Shown here piece by piece: positions 17,465-26,445 of a stretch of 44,016 nucleotides of DNA. The notes under the pieces are model-generated. The model saw only the letters and a list, made by a program, of their open reading frames with translations, searched no databases and was not told the DNA's origin. Source of the DNA: Firmicutes bacterium UBA7510 (GTDB lineage Bacteria > Bacillota > Clostridia > Tissierellales > Sedimentibacteraceae); NCBI GenBank assembly GCA_002479485.1, contig DLNM01000038.1, positions 1 to 44,016 of the forward strand, read 5' to 3'. Position 1 is the stretch's first letter; the number at the start of each line of letters is the position of its first letter. Made by a program: the position numbers and the translations under genes.

Positions 17465-17488
17465 AGCGAAGAAAAAACACTCTTCGCT
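17465..17488 (+). repeat. Stop-adjacent A-loop hairpin, copy 1 (fliQ-fliR gap)
   Basis: AGCGAAGA (17465-17472) pairs with TCTTCGCT (17481-17488); the loop is aaaaacac. It begins 2 nt after the fliQ stop and no T-tract follows. It is related in stem and loop to the hairpins at 21430-21456, 23752-23776, 27206-27230 and 30039-30063. Confidence 0.8.
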
Positions 17489-17491
17489 CTA

Positions 17492-17507
17492 GCGTCGGCA
17501 ACGGCGT
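17492..17507 (+). promoter_or_regulatory. GC-rich hairpin before the fliR ribosome binding site
   Basis: GCGTCG (17492-17497) and CGGCGT (17502-17507) pair with two G-U wobbles around a GCAA (GNRA-type) tetraloop. The Shine-Dalgarno GAGG (17512-17515) follows 4 nt later and ATG at 17521. The downstream part closely matches the sigD leader at 21484-21503. Confidence 0.6.
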
Positions 17508-17520
17508 AATAGAGGTAAGT

Positions 17521-18288
17521 ATGGAAATAACAGGAGATATAACTTATTTTATTTTTATTCTAGCCCGTATAACAGGATGCATTGTATTCAACCAAGTATT
17601 TGGTCGTGGAAATGTTCCAATTATGTTTCAAATAGGTTTGAGTATAATGTTAACAATAACAGTATATGGAGTTTTACCACCAGATAATTTTTTAGAGGTT
17701 AGTTTACTGATAGAATATATTTTTCTATTACTAAAAGAATTATTTGTAGGATTTATTATTGGATATATTATTAAGATGTTTTTGGCTGTTATTGTTGTAG
17801 CTGGAGAATTTATTGATATGCAATTAGGATTATCTATGGCAAAAATTTATGATCCTAAAAGTAATCTTTCGATGGGTATTAGCTCAAGTATTTTAAATTT
17901 GTTTTTTATGCTAATATTTTTTAGTGTTGGTGGACATTTAACATTAATACAGATATTTATAACATCATGTAAAGTGTTACCATTTGGAAGAATAGTGTTT
18001 TCACGAGAATTATTTTTAAGTTTAATTGAATTGTTTTCTTATATTTTAATATACTCAGTAAAATTGACATTGCCAATTTTGGCGGTGGAGTTTATAACTG
18101 AAATTGGGGTAGGTATTATGATGAAAGCAATTCCACAAATACATTTATTCGTTGTGAATATACCACTTAAAATTTTTATAGGATTTATGACAATGTTAAT
18201 ATTAGTTCCTACATTTGCCTCATTTTTAGAAAGACTAATAACTCTTATGTTTGAAGCAATACAAAAAAATCTGAATTTACTAATATAA
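17521..18288 (+). CDS. fliR: Flagellar export gate protein FliR
   Basis: 255 aa, largely membrane-embedded with several hydrophobic segments (about residues 5-25, 35-52, 60-95, 120-145, 170-205, 215-240). The family pattern includes EFIDMQLGLSMAKIYDP and the conserved C-terminal VNIPLKIFIGFMTMLILVP. It is part of the FliP5Q4R1 pore. It is separated from fliQ by a 58-nt structured gap. Confidence 0.96.
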   Translation: MEITGDITYFIFILARITGCIVFNQVFGRGNVPIMFQIGLSIMLTITVYGVLPPDNFLEVSLLIEYIFLLLKELFVGFIIGYIIKMFLAVIVVAGEFIDMQLGLSMAKIYDPKSNLSMGISSSILNLFFMLIFFSVGGHLTLIQIFITSCKVLPFGRIVFSRELFLSLIELFSYILIYSVKLTLPILAVEFITEIGVGIMMKAIPQIHLFVVNIPLKIFIGFMTMLILVPTFASFLERLITLMFEAIQKNLNLLI

Positions 18289-18301
18289 AAGGATAATTAC
18301 A

Positions 18302-19363
18302 ATGTCAGGACAAGAAAAAACCGAAAAGGCCACCCCCAAACGAAGGCAAGACGAACGGAAAAAGGGTAATATATTTCAAAGTAAAGATATTATAACAGTT
18401 GGCTCTATAGCAGCTTCCTTCTATGTTCTAAAGTTTTGGATGCCATATATATATAGATTTACTGGTGATACCTTTAAAAAATATATTGGTCTTATAGAAA
18501 CGACAAATACATTGGACACAAACTTCACAGTTCATTTATTTATGGATATTGCTAAAGTCGTTGCATCTGTTTCTGGATTAATGATAGCTGCTGTAATTCT
18601 AGTTGGAATTATATTAACAGGAGCTCAAACTAGATTTATTTTTTCAAAAGAGGCCTTCAAATTTAAATTTTCAAAGTTAAACCCTCTATCGGGTATAAAA
18701 AGGATGTTTTCATTACGGTCCTTAATAGAAATTTTGAAAAACATAATAAAAATAATTATTATAGGCATTGTTATTTATAATGTTATAATCAAAAATTTAA
18801 AATTTATTCCCAAATTAATGTATTTCGATATAATGAGTGCTGTTAAATTTGTATTTGATGTAATTATGAGTGCAGTAAACAGTGTTATTATCTACTTTGT
18901 TGCTATATCGTTAATAGACTATATATATCAGTGGTGGGAATATGAAAAAAATATAAAAATGACTAAGCAGGAAGTAAAAGACGAATTTAAAAATACAGAG
19001 GGTAATCCTGAAATTAAAGGAAAAATAAAAGAAAAACAAAGAAGAATATCTATGATGAGGATGATGCAGCAGGTACCTAATGCAGACGTTATAATCAGAA
19101 ACCCGACTCATTATGCTATTGCAGTCAAATATGATGAAAATAGCAGTAGAGCTCCTGTAGTTATAGCAAAAGGACAAGATAATGTTGCATTAAAAATTAT
19201 TCAAAAGGCAGTAGATAGTAAAATCCATATAATAGAAAACAAACCTTTAGCAAGAGCACTTTATAGTAAAGTCGAGCTAAATCATGAAATTCCAGTAGAA
19301 TATTATGAACCTATTGCAGAAATTTTAGCGTGGGTATACAAGTTAAAGGAAAAAGGAAAATAA
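18302..19363 (+). CDS. flhB: Flagellar export specificity switch FlhB
   Basis: 353 aa. The N-terminal EKTEKATPKRRQDERKKGNI (residues 5-24) is the standard FlhB start, followed by four membrane helices (about 32-50, 85-107, 145-170, 185-208). The cytoplasmic domain has the autocleavage motif NPTH at 267-270. It switches export from rod/hook to filament substrates when signalled by FliK. flhA follows after 3 nt. Confidence 0.97.
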   Translation: MSGQEKTEKATPKRRQDERKKGNIFQSKDIITVGSIAASFYVLKFWMPYIYRFTGDTFKKYIGLIETTNTLDTNFTVHLFMDIAKVVASVSGLMIAAVILVGIILTGAQTRFIFSKEAFKFKFSKLNPLSGIKRMFSLRSLIEILKNIIKIIIIGIVIYNVIIKNLKFIPKLMYFDIMSAVKFVFDVIMSAVNSVIIYFVAISLIDYIYQWWEYEKNIKMTKQEVKDEFKNTEGNPEIKGKIKEKQRRISMMRMMQQVPNADVIIRNPTHYAIAVKYDENSSRAPVVIAKGQDNVALKIIQKAVDSKIHIIENKPLARALYSKVELNHEIPVEYYEPIAEILAWVYKLKEKGK

Positions 19364-19366
19364 CAT

Positions 19367-21430
19367 ATGAAACTATTGAATAATACAATAACACTTTTTA
19401 TAATGCTAATAATATTAATGATAATTATTCCATTGCCAGCATTTTTACTGGATTTAATGTTTATTATTAATATTTCATTATCAATCATTATATTGTTGAC
19501 AACAATGTATATAAAAGAAGCATTACAATTTTCTATATTTCCTTCTTTATTGTTGATAACAACAATTTTTAGATTAGCACTGAATATTTCTTCAACTAGA
19601 CTTATACTTGGAAATGAAGGACAGGCTGGAGCTGTTATCGAAACATTTGGTAACTTTGTACTTCAAGGAAATGCAGTAATTGGATTTATTATATTTTTAA
19701 TTATTGTAATTATTCAATTTTTAGTTATAACAAAGGGAACTGAAAGAGTTGCAGAGGTTTCAGCAAGATTTACACTTGATGCAATGCCTGGAAAACAAAT
19801 GGCAATAGATGCTGACTTAAGTTCAGGTCTAATTACTGAGCAAGAAGCAAAGACACGTAGATATAAAATTCAGAAAGAAGCTGATTTTTATGGAGCTATG
19901 GATGGTGCCACCAAGTTTGTTAAAGGAGATGCAATTGCCTCTATAGTTATTACCTTAATTAACTTTATTGCCGGGGTAATTATAGGAATGGTTCAAGGTA
20001 CAGGGTCTTTCTCAGATGTTCTATCAATTTATACAATTGCTACTGTTGGTGATGGACTTGTTTCACAGTTACCTGCACTATTAATCTCAACAGCAGCAGG
20101 TATGATAGTTACAAGGGCTGCTTCAGATTCAAGCTTGAGTACAGATATTTCCACGCAGTTTATATCACAACCAATGGTACTTCTTGTATCAGGTATAGTA
20201 CTAATAGCTATGAGTTTAATACCAGGATTTCCTAAGCTCCAGATATTGACAATAGCTGCTGTTTTAATCTTTTTAGGAGTTAACCTTTTAGGCAAGCAAA
20301 AACAAGTTGCAAAAAGTGAGGAACAAAGAGAGGCAATTGAACAGCAAGCATCCAGTGAAGTATATGACGAGGAAACATACTATAGAAATATAGATAATAT
20401 ATATGAACTAATTCAAGTTGATCCAATAGAAATGGAAGTTGGATACAGCTTAATTCCACTAGTCGATGAAAGCACAGGTGGAAGCTTTATAGACAGAATT
20501 GTAATGTTTAGAAGACAATTTGCTGTTGAAATGGGTATGGTTGTTCCATCAGTTAGATTAAAGGATAACGGATACTTAAATCCAAATGAATATTTAATTA
20601 AGATAAAGGGTGAGGAAATTGCAAGAGGTGAAATACTTGTTGATTATTTCCTTGCACTAGAGCCAAATAACGTATCTGGAACAATAGATGGTATTGACAC
20701 CATAGAGCCAGCATATGGTATTCCTAGTAAATGGATAACCAAAGATAAAAAAGAGCTTGCAGAAATTTATGGTTATACAGTAATAGATCCGCTTTCTGTT
20801 TTGGTAACACACTTATCAGAAATTGTTAAAAAACATGCACATGAACTTCTTTCTAGACAAGATATAAATCAGTTACTAGCAAATGCTAAAAAATCAAATG
20901 AAACTATAGTTGAAGAAGTTGTACCTAATTTAATGAGCTATGGTAATTTACAAAAAGTACTTGGCAATTTGCTAAAAGAAGGAGTTCCAATAAAAGATAT
21001 GGAAACTATTCTTGAAACAATAAGTGACTATGCTGCTTCTATTAAGGACACAGAAATGCTTACTGAATATATAAGACAGGCATTAAAGAGAACTGTAACA
21101 AGAAAGTGGTCAGATGGTGGACAAATTAAGGTTATAACATTAAGTACAGATATAGAAAAACTAATAATTAATTCTATTAATAAAAACGAACATGGATCTT
21201 ACTTATCAATAGATCCGCAGACAATACAAAAAATAGTTACATCCTTATTAGAACAAATAGAAAAATTAAAAGAAATAATAAATGTTCCAATAATTTTAAC
21301 ATCACCGTTTGTTAGAATATACTTTAAAAAGTTGGTAGATCAGTTTTATCCAAATGCAATAGTTTTATCATTTAATGAAATAGATAATTCTGTTCAAATA
21401 CAAGCTATAGGTAATGTAGAAATAAACTAA
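19367..21430 (+). CDS. flhA: Flagellar export gate protein FlhA
   Basis: 687 aa, full length. The N-terminal half has about eight membrane helices (to about residue 310). The FHIPEP-family signature RFTLDAMPGKQMAIDADLSS lies near residues 133-152. The C-terminal cytoplasmic domain (about 340-687) forms the nonameric ring that docks chaperone-substrate complexes. It is normally followed by flhF and flhG; here a 70-nt structured gap leads directly to sigD. Confidence 0.97.
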   Translation: MKLLNNTITLFIMLIILMIIIPLPAFLLDLMFIINISLSIIILLTTMYIKEALQFSIFPSLLLITTIFRLALNISSTRLILGNEGQAGAVIETFGNFVLQGNAVIGFIIFLIIVIIQFLVITKGTERVAEVSARFTLDAMPGKQMAIDADLSSGLITEQEAKTRRYKIQKEADFYGAMDGATKFVKGDAIASIVITLINFIAGVIIGMVQGTGSFSDVLSIYTIATVGDGLVSQLPALLISTAAGMIVTRAASDSSLSTDISTQFISQPMVLLVSGIVLIAMSLIPGFPKLQILTIAAVLIFLGVNLLGKQKQVAKSEEQREAIEQQASSEVYDEETYYRNIDNIYELIQVDPIEMEVGYSLIPLVDESTGGSFIDRIVMFRRQFAVEMGMVVPSVRLKDNGYLNPNEYLIKIKGEEIARGEILVDYFLALEPNNVSGTIDGIDTIEPAYGIPSKWITKDKKELAEIYGYTVIDPLSVLVTHLSEIVKKHAHELLSRQDINQLLANAKKSNETIVEEVVPNLMSYGNLQKVLGNLLKEGVPIKDMETILETISDYAASIKDTEMLTEYIRQALKRTVTRKWSDGGQIKVITLSTDIEKLIINSINKNEHGSYLSIDPQTIQKIVTSLLEQIEKLKEIINVPIILTSPFVRIYFKKLVDQFYPNAIVLSFNEIDNSVQIQAIGNVEIN

Positions 21431-21456
21431 GAGTGAAATAAAAAATATTTCACTCT
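21430..21456 (+). repeat. Stop-adjacent A-loop hairpin, copy 2 (flhA-sigD gap)
   Basis: GAGTGAAATA (21431-21440) pairs perfectly with TATTTCACTC (21446-21455), extended by A21430-T21456; the loop is five A. It begins at the last base of the flhA stop. A T5 run occurs only 7 nt after the stem, so intrinsic termination would be weak at best. Confidence 0.82.
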
Positions 21457-21468
21457 ATGGAATTTTTG

Positions 21469-21489
21469 TTACGCCGTGTGACGACGTAA
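21469..21489 (+). promoter_or_regulatory. GC-rich hairpin before the sigD ribosome binding site
   Basis: TTACG pairs with CGTAA (21469-21473 with 21485-21489) and CGT with ACG (21475-21477 with 21481-21483) across one C-A mismatch; the loop is GTG. The right arm ends 1 nt before the Shine-Dalgarno GGAGG (21491-21495). Together with copies before fliR, flgF-like and comFB it forms a recurring leader design. Confidence 0.6.
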
Positions 21490-21500
21490 TGGAGGTAAGT

Positions 21501-22259
21501 ATGATACAAGCTAATGACATAAAAGATGATAATACCTTATGGAAAAAATATTTTGAAACTAAAGACTTATCAATTCGTAATCAAATTATTGATAGATACA
21601 GTTATATTGTAAAAATAATTGCAATGAGAATAAGAGGAGTTTATCAACAATATGGTGATGTAGATGATATTGTAAATGAAGGTATTATAGCTTTAATTGA
21701 TGCTATAGGTAGATTTGATTTGTCTAAAGATATAAAATTTGAAACATATGCTACAATTAGGGTAAAAGGTGCTATAATAGATTATGTTAGAAAACAAGCT
21801 TGGACACCAAGACGAGTTAATAAAAATAAAAAGCTTGTTGAAAATGCTGAAAAAGAATTAAGTATTAGCCTTGGTAGAAGTCCTTCAGAGCTAGAAATAT
21901 CCAATTACTTAAAAATTGATGTTTCAGAGTATAACAAAATTATTTTAGAGACAAGCAATTCAAGTTTATTATCATTTGAAGATTTAATAAGTGAAGTGAC
22001 TTACAAAAACCTAAGTTCATCAAGTGACTTGTCTCCTGAAGATAGTTATGCAAAAAAAGAGTTGGAAATAGTATTGGCTGATGCTATAGAAAAACTAAGC
22101 GAAAAAGAAAAATTAATTATTTCTTTATACTATAAAGAGGAACTAAGACTAAAGGATATTGCAGGAATATTACAAATAAGCAATTCAAGAGCTTCCCAGA
22201 TTCATTCACAAGCACTTTTAAAATTAAATGATAATATTAAAAAATATATCAAAGAATAA
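21501..22259 (+). CDS. sigD: Flagellar RNA polymerase sigma factor SigD (FliA family)
   Basis: 252 aa. Region 2 (about residues 25-95) contains DVDDIVNEGIIALIDAIGRF and IKFETYATIRVKGAIIDYVR, region 3 QAWTPRRVNKNKKL, and region 4 the LKDIAGILQISNSRASQIHS helix-turn-helix (about 215-235). It directs late flagellar and chemotaxis transcription; four matching sites are seen at 34518-34544, 34723-34749, 39161-39187 and 42440-42466. In-frame ATG 21489 overlaps the Shine-Dalgarno, so ATG 21501 is chosen. No flgM anti-sigma gene is in the window. Confidence 0.96.
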   Translation: MIQANDIKDDNTLWKKYFETKDLSIRNQIIDRYSYIVKIIAMRIRGVYQQYGDVDDIVNEGIIALIDAIGRFDLSKDIKFETYATIRVKGAIIDYVRKQAWTPRRVNKNKKLVENAEKELSISLGRSPSELEISNYLKIDVSEYNKIILETSNSSLLSFEDLISEVTYKNLSSSSDLSPEDSYAKKELEIVLADAIEKLSEKEKLIISLYYKEELRLKDIAGILQISNSRASQIHSQALLKLNDNIKKYIKE

Positions 22260-22262
22260 TAT

Positions 22263-22279
22263 TACGCCGTAAAGGCGTA
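22263..22279 (+). promoter_or_regulatory. GC-rich hairpin before the flgF-like ribosome binding site
   Basis: TACGCC (22263-22268) pairs with GGCGTA (22274-22279), loop GTAAA. The Shine-Dalgarno AGGAGG begins 2 nt later (22281-22286) and ATG is at 22292. This gap is only 32 nt and has no A-loop hairpin. Confidence 0.65.
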
Positions 22280-22291
22280 CAGGAGGGGAAA

Positions 22292-23044
22292 ATGTCAAGA
22301 GGATTGTATACACTTACTTCTGGAATGCTTACTCAGCAAAAGAAGATAGAAATTTCAAGTAATAACATAGCAAACATAAATACTACAGGATATAAAAAAG
22401 AACAAGCAGTTACAACAAATTTTGGTTCATTATTAATTAATAAACTACGACAAAATGGAATTTATGAATCATCGGCTCCTTTAGGTCAGGTTTCTTTAAT
22501 TAGAATTACTGAGGACAATAACACTATTCATTCGCAGGGAACTCTGGATGAGACAAACGGTGCATTCGATTTTGCTATTATTGGAGCGGGATTTTTTGCA
22601 GTAAACAATAATGGAACTAATTTGTATACAAGAAATGGAAGTTTTAATTTAGATGAAGATGGATACTTGATATTTAGTGATAAAGGTAGAGTACAGGGAG
22701 AATTTGGTGATATATTCATAGGTACCGATAAATATGACTTTTCAGAAGATGGTAGTATTTATATAGATGGCGAGTTAATTGATAGAATTTCAATATATGA
22801 TTTTGAAGACTACAATACATTAGATAAAGCTTCTGAGGGAATGTATGGGGCAAATGCTGAACCATATATAGTAGAAATGCTACAATTAAAAAAGGGAATA
22901 CTCGAACGTTCTAATGTTAATTTAACTCAAGAAATGGCAGACGTTTTATCATCACAAAGGGCATTACAGTCAAATTCACAAGCACTAAAAATGTATGATT
23001 TGGTTATGGAGAGTGCAGCTAATCAAATCGGTAGAATAAATTAA
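22292..23044 (+). CDS. flhO: Flagellar distal rod protein, FlhO/FlgF type
   Basis: 250 aa. The N-terminal axial signature is LYTLTSGMLTQQKKIEISSN followed by NIANINTTGYKKEQ. The C-terminal signature is NLTQEMADVLSSQRALQSNS. The middle has the DFAIIGAGFFAVNNNGTNLY and TRNGSF block shared by FlgF/FlgG. In Firmicutes two such tandem genes encode the distal rod (FlhO and FlhP in Bacillus). Which is FlgF-like and which FlgG-like is assigned only by order. Confidence 0.88.
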   Translation: MSRGLYTLTSGMLTQQKKIEISSNNIANINTTGYKKEQAVTTNFGSLLINKLRQNGIYESSAPLGQVSLIRITEDNNTIHSQGTLDETNGAFDFAIIGAGFFAVNNNGTNLYTRNGSFNLDEDGYLIFSDKGRVQGEFGDIFIGTDKYDFSEDGSIYIDGELIDRISIYDFEDYNTLDKASEGMYGANAEPYIVEMLQLKKGILERSNVNLTQEMADVLSSQRALQSNSQALKMYDLVMESAANQIGRIN

Positions 23045-23057
23045 AAGAGGTGGAAAT

Positions 23058-23753
23058 ATGATAAGAGCATTTTACACTGCGACTGCTGGAGCTAATAGCA
23101 ATCAAACTTATTTAGACGTAATTTCAAATAATCTAGCCAATATACAAACTGAAGGATATAAGTCTTTAAAACCAGAATTTTCAGACTTATTATACACTAA
23201 CCTAACTCAAGCGGGAAATGGAAGCTTAATGGTAGGTAGTGGTTCAAAAATTGACAAAACAGATACATTATTTAGTGAAGGAACATTAATTCAAACTGAT
23301 AAACTAACTGATTTTGCAATTTTAGGTGATGGTTTTTTTGCTATACAAAAAGAAGATGAAATATTATATACAAGAACCGGTGCTTTTACTGTTGGAAACA
23401 TAGACGGAGAAAATTATTTAATGTTAGATTCAGGGTATGTGTTAGATAATAACGAGGAACCCATAATTTTAACTGAAGGTGAGAATGAAATAAATATTGG
23501 AGTATATAAATTTACTAATAATTTTGACTTAGAGAGAGTTGGAAATAATTTATTTAGAATTGCTAACGAAAATGCTGAATATGAAATATCAGAAGTTGCT
23601 GAAGTAAAAAGAGGATATATTGAGGGATCAAATGTTGTTTTATCACAAGAAATGGTTAAAATGATTCAAACTCAAAGAGCATTTCAATTTAATTCTAGAA
23701 TAATACAAGTAGCTGATGAAATAGAACAAACAATAAATTCTTTAAGAGGATAG
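23058..23753 (+). CDS. flhP: Flagellar distal rod protein, FlhP/FlgG type
   Basis: 231 aa, shorter than the roughly 260 aa usual for FlgG. The N-terminal signature is ATAGANSNQTYLDVISNNLA followed by NIQTEGYKS, the central block DFAILGDGFFAIQKEDEILY, and the C-terminal VVLSQEMVKMIQTQRAFQFN. AGAGGTGG precedes ATG 23058 and the gap to the upstream paralogue is 13 nt. The TAG stop is part of hairpin copy 3. Confidence 0.9.
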   Translation: MIRAFYTATAGANSNQTYLDVISNNLANIQTEGYKSLKPEFSDLLYTNLTQAGNGSLMVGSGSKIDKTDTLFSEGTLIQTDKLTDFAILGDGFFAIQKEDEILYTRTGAFTVGNIDGENYLMLDSGYVLDNNEEPIILTEGENEINIGVYKFTNNFDLERVGNNLFRIANENAEYEISEVAEVKRGYIEGSNVVLSQEMVKMIQTQRAFQFNSRIIQVADEIEQTINSLRG

Positions 23754-23776
23754 TGTGAAGAAGAACACTTCACACT
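23752..23776 (+). repeat. Stop-adjacent A-loop hairpin, copy 3 (flhP-fapA gap)
   Basis: AGTGTGAAG (23752-23760) pairs perfectly with CTTCACACT (23768-23776); the loop is aagaaca. The stem includes the last two bases of the stop codon. The stem is identical to, and the loop 2 bases different from, the minus-strand copy at 30039-30063. Confidence 0.88.
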
Positions 23777-23826
23777 GATTGTGTAAGTATTAATAGAGTA
23801 TTTCAATAAAGAGGGAGAATAGTTTT

Positions 23827-25305
23827 ATGGTAGATAATAACTTAGATAAGGATATCGATACAAAAACTGAGAATACCCAAGAAAGTATAGATGATCCAAA
23901 ATATCTTTTTGATCTTATAGTTTCTGCAAATAAGCTTAAAGTTTATTTGAGAGTTAAGTATTGCGAAAAAGGTACGCTAATTGATCCACAAGATATATTT
24001 GACAGACTAAATGAAATGAATATCATATTCGGTATTAAGGAAAATGATATCATAAATTATTGTAAAAACGGCGAATATTTCAAGGAATTAATAGCAGCTG
24101 AGGGATTAGCACCAGTTCATGGAATTGATGCAAGATTAGAGTACAATTTTAAAATAGATGATTCTGTTGAATTCAAAGAAAAAGAAGATGGCACTATTGA
24201 CTTTAAAAATATAAATAATATTAAATCAGTGACTAAGGGTGGACTTTTATGTACATTAATTCCAGCGATAGATGGAAATCTAGGTAAAGATGTTTATGGA
24301 TCTGATATTCCTTATAGTTCTGGAAAAGATGTAGCTTTACCATCAGGTAAAAACACATATGTATCTGAAGATAACCTTAGACTTTATGCTAGTGTTGATG
24401 GAGCAATATACATAAATGCCAAAAATATCGATATAAACAATGTATATACAGTAAAAAATGTTGACCAATCTACAGGAAATATAGATTTTGTAGGAAGTGT
24501 AGTTGTTCAATGTGATGTTAAAGCGGGATTCAGTGTAAAAGCAAAGGATGATATTGTAGTTAAGGGTATGGTAGAAGGCGCAACTCTTGAAGCTGGTAGA
24601 GATATACTTATTAGCAATGGTATGAATGGTAGAGAAGTTGGAACTTTAACTGCAAAAGGAAATGTAACTAGTAAATACTTAGAAAATGCAACTATAAAGG
24701 TTGGCAAAAGCGTTTACTCTGATGCTATTATAAATTGCAACGTATTTGCAGGTGAAAACATAATTCTCAAGGGTAGTAGGGGTGCTATAATTGGTGGAGA
24801 ATGTGTAGCCTGTGAATCAGTACAAGCTAAAAACATAGGCACTAAAAATAATATTCAGACTAAAATTGAAATCGACTTAGAAAAATATCTGGAGCTTCAT
24901 AATCATAAACAAAATCAGGGACTTATTACAAAGATAAAAGTTGATATAGATGCAAAGCAAAGTGAGGCAGATGAGATAAATGATAAACTAAATTACTTAG
25001 CTCCATTTATTAAGAAAAGTCCTGCTAATGAAAAATTGTATAAGCTGTTAATATTAAAAAAAGCTGAAATCAATAAAGAAATAAATAATTTGAAAACTTC
25101 TTTATTAGAATTTGATAATAATAATAAAAAAATAACTGACCATAAGATAGTATGTAGTGGAATTATGTATGGAAACACTCGTATTGTTATTGGTTGGCTT
25201 AGATACATAGTAAGAGAAGACTTATCTTATACAAAACTTTATAATGATGGCAGTGATATACAGGTTTCTCCATTATTACCATCTGATTTAAATATGGAGG
25301 CATAG
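23827..25305 (+). CDS. FapA-family (DUF342) cytoplasmic beta-helix protein
   Basis: 492 aa, no signal peptide or membrane segment. An N-terminal region (about residues 25-200; LYASVDGAIYINAKNIDINN) precedes a Val/Gly/Asn-rich repetitive beta-helix (about 205-330; VVVQCDVKAGFSVKAKDDIV) and a helical coiled-coil tail (about 345-440). This is the DUF342/FapA layout. Such proteins are common in clostridial flagellar operons and some act in polar localisation or regulatory switching; the role here is unknown. Its stop TAG is 2 nt before the cheC ATG. Confidence 0.85.
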   Translation: MVDNNLDKDIDTKTENTQESIDDPKYLFDLIVSANKLKVYLRVKYCEKGTLIDPQDIFDRLNEMNIIFGIKENDIINYCKNGEYFKELIAAEGLAPVHGIDARLEYNFKIDDSVEFKEKEDGTIDFKNINNIKSVTKGGLLCTLIPAIDGNLGKDVYGSDIPYSSGKDVALPSGKNTYVSEDNLRLYASVDGAIYINAKNIDINNVYTVKNVDQSTGNIDFVGSVVVQCDVKAGFSVKAKDDIVVKGMVEGATLEAGRDILISNGMNGREVGTLTAKGNVTSKYLENATIKVGKSVYSDAIINCNVFAGENIILKGSRGAIIGGECVACESVQAKNIGTKNNIQTKIEIDLEKYLELHNHKQNQGLITKIKVDIDAKQSEADEINDKLNYLAPFIKKSPANEKLYKLLILKKAEINKEINNLKTSLLEFDNNNKKITDHKIVCSGIMYGNTRIVIGWLRYIVREDLSYTKLYNDGSDIQVSPLLPSDLNMEA

Positions 25306-25307
25306 TG

Positions 25308-25931
25308 ATGACTATAAAAAATTTTGAACAACTTAATGAAATGCATATTGATATTTTAAGAGAAATCGGAAACATTGGTGCAGGTAATGCTGCAACATCT
25401 TTATCACAAATGCTTATGAAAAAAGTTGATATGGCAGTACCTGAGGTGAAATTACTTGACATTAATGAAGCTATAGATATTATGGGTGGACCAGAAAATG
25501 TAGTGCTTGGAATATTAATAAGAATGTCTATGGATTTAGAAGGTATGGTAATGTTTTTGTTAAAAAGAGATTTCGTGTGCCTAGTAGTAAATTCTTTATT
25601 AGGTACCAATATTGAAAGATTCGAAGATATTGGAGAAATGGAGCTTTCAGCTTTATCTGAAATAGGAAATATAATGATTGCTTCATATATAAATTCTATA
25701 GCAAGCTTAACAGGAATGACAATTGATATATCAGTACCAGCTTTAACAATTGATATGTCTGGTGCAATTTTAAGTGTACCAGCAATCGAATATGCTAATG
25801 TGTCTGATAAAATAGTATTTATTCAGGAGAAATTTTTCGCTGATAAAGATTCTGTGGATAGTCATATTTTATTAGTTCCAAGTGTAGAGTCACTAAATAA
25901 ATTATTACAAGGGTTAGGCATAGAAATATGA
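25308..25931 (+). CDS. cheC: CheY-P phosphatase CheC
   Basis: 207 aa. It has two phosphatase centres of the D/S-xxx-E-xx-N-x22-P type: DILREIGN near residue 15 and SALSEIGN near residue 115. It has no FliN domain, which separates it from FliY. It dephosphorylates CheY-P and partners CheD in adaptation. A GTG at 25305 overlaps the fapA stop; ATG 25308 after GGAGG is preferred. The stop overlaps the cheD ATG (ATGA). Confidence 0.95.
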   Translation: MTIKNFEQLNEMHIDILREIGNIGAGNAATSLSQMLMKKVDMAVPEVKLLDINEAIDIMGGPENVVLGILIRMSMDLEGMVMFLLKRDFVCLVVNSLLGTNIERFEDIGEMELSALSEIGNIMIASYINSIASLTGMTIDISVPALTIDMSGAILSVPAIEYANVSDKIVFIQEKFFADKDSVDSHILLVPSVESLNKLLQGLGIEI

Positions 25932-26419
25932 AAAATACTGTTAATGTAGGAATATCCGATATGAAAATTGTATCATCGCCTGATACAGTTGCAACATATG
26001 CGTTAGGTTCCTGTGTTGGTATTTGTATAATTGATAAAATTAGGCAGGTTGCGGGCATGGTACACATAATGTTACCACAAAATCCAAACCCTTCTGATAC
26101 AAAAGTTTTATTTAAATATGCAGATACTGGAATAGCAGAAATGGTTAGACAACTAGAGAAAAATGGTTGTTTAAGAATGCGTATGACTGCTAAAATAGCT
26201 GGCGGGGCTAAAATGTTTGAAGTAAGCGATGATAAAAACAGTACTATCGGTAATATAGGAGAGAGAAATGTAATTGCTGTTAAAAAAGTTTTGCAAGATA
26301 TGAAAATAAGATTAATAGCTGAAGATACCGGTTTGAATTATGGTAGAACGATTTTTTTTGATAGTAGTAATGGAGAATTGTTAGTTAAGTCCTTTGCAAA
26401 GGGTAATAAGGTAATATAA
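25928..26419 (+). CDS. cheD: Chemoreceptor glutamine deamidase CheD
   Basis: 163 aa. The predicted catalytic Cys29 (YALGSCVGICIID), His46 (GMVHIMLP) and Thr23 have the spacing seen in the known CheD triad. It deamidates receptor glutamines and binds CheC. It overlaps cheC by 4 nt, so the pair is likely co-translated. No methyl-accepting receptor gene is in this window. Confidence 0.96.
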   Translation: MKNTVNVGISDMKIVSSPDTVATYALGSCVGICIIDKIRQVAGMVHIMLPQNPNPSDTKVLFKYADTGIAEMVRQLEKNGCLRMRMTAKIAGGAKMFEVSDDKNSTIGNIGERNVIAVKKVLQDMKIRLIAEDTGLNYGRTIFFDSSNGELLVKSFAKGNKVI

Positions 26420-26445
26420 AAGTACATTTAAGGAGAACTAGAAAA

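Noticed and set aside
17465..17488. Calling the stop-adjacent hairpins intrinsic terminators
   Set aside because: They lack directly following T-tracts and sit between genes of one operon, unlike the true terminators at 27913-27940 and 43422-43450.
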